From assembly GCF_004365655.1 (NCBI RefSeq), contig NZ_SOEO01000001.1:806001-870000 (forward strand): a DNA stretch of 64,000 bases, written 5' to 3'. The DNA comes from Epilithonimonas xixisoli (GTDB lineage Bacteria > Bacteroidota > Bacteroidia > Flavobacteriales > Weeksellaceae). Positions 63,770 through 64,000 of the stretch are shown piece by piece. Numbering within the stretch: the first letter of the stretch is position 1; each line of letters begins with the position of its first letter. Both the position numbers and the translations under genes were made by a program. The notes below the pieces were generated by a model. It worked only from the letters and a program-made list of their open reading frames with translations, searched no databases and was not told the DNA's origin.

Positions 63770-64000
63770 AATTGAGTATTATTTTCTTTATACAGTGAAC
63801 AAGGCCTTGATTTTAATTTCAATTAAGGTCTTGTTTTTAAAGTTTTTTTCTCAGTTGAATTATCATCAATCTATTAAAAACCTGAGTTCGATTAATAATT
63901 TATTACTAAGTGATTGTTATGTGTTTGAATTGCAATCAATAGGGTCGGGCTTTAGCCCGGCTATAAAATGTGGAGATTAAAAAGGCTTTAGCCAAACTTT
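63770..64000. repeat. Gene-free 3' edge with TTTAGCC-type palindromic repeats
   Basis: GGGCTTTAGCCC (63947-63958) and GGCTTTAGCC (63984-63993) are palindromic cores with the shared TTTA loop, separated by 25 bases. This matches the REP-like repeats common in Bacteroidetes. The region runs to the window edge; no gene is seen. Confidence 0.65.

Noticed and set aside
1-64000. rRNA, tRNA or riboswitch genes
   Set aside because: I found no cloverleaf, rRNA core or known riboswitch consensus by eye. A covariance search could still find small RNAs.

Overview
The window looks like part of a Bacteroidota genome, most likely a Chryseobacterium-type member of the Flavobacteriia. The evidence is a low GC content, Bacteroidetes promoter elements (TAnnTTTG), two proteins with type IX secretion (T9SS) C-terminal sorting domains, a SusC/SusD pair, a DUF4294 protein, and several short dispersed intergenic repeats of the kind common in these genomes. 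The genus is inferred from protein style, not from a marker gene. No rRNA, tRNA or CRISPR array was recognised.

From 1 to about 37 kb the window is chromosomal backbone. It holds the tail of an outer-membrane barrel protein, queA, a DUF349 protein, a secreted endonuclease I, purC-purF, ndk, rpe, an M42 aminopeptidase, a DUF4294 protein, a LolA-like carrier, a secreted M36 metallopeptidase and a 2-oxoacid dehydrogenase E2. After these come prfB, an ECF sigma factor with a linked membrane protein and a linked outer-membrane protein, a thiolase, an MFS permease with an esterase, a GHMP (mevalonate-type) kinase, a UbiA-like prenyltransferase, a nuclease S1/P1, uvrA, map and mnmE. Two small toxin-antitoxin pairs lie between these genes. 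The toxin of the first (18.1-18.6 kb) is frameshifted; the second (22.9-23.4 kb) looks intact.

From about 37.6 to 47.6 kb lies an accessory island. It begins with a tyrosine recombinase broken by one stop codon and about four frameshifts, followed by a frameshifted helix-turn-helix gene. A two-gene HTH pair and four secreted proteins follow on the minus strand, including an 875-residue surface protein with calcium-binding-type repeats. A TPR/transmembrane/LuxR-type regulator completes the set. An identical 15-bp sequence occurs at both ends (37662 and 47536), so this may be the footprint of an integrated element.

From 48 to 51.4 kb are ku and ligD, the bacterial non-homologous end-joining pair. 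ligD is split into two reading frames at a run of ten A, between the phosphoesterase and ligase modules.

From 52.9 kb to the end is a pentose and hexuronate locus: a Nudix-type (NrtR/AraR-like) regulator, xylulokinase, xylose isomerase, SusC, SusD, mannonate dehydratase and an SDR oxidoreductase probably acting as fructuronate reductase. Together these fit uptake and breakdown of glucuronoxylan fragments. A 22-bp palindrome with extra half-sites lies upstream of the regulator and is the likely operator.

Several dispersed repeat families thread the intergenic regions. One occurs three times, once inverted. Another contributes in-frame codons to the sigma-linked membrane protein, and a third forms a 68-bp tandem array near uxuA.
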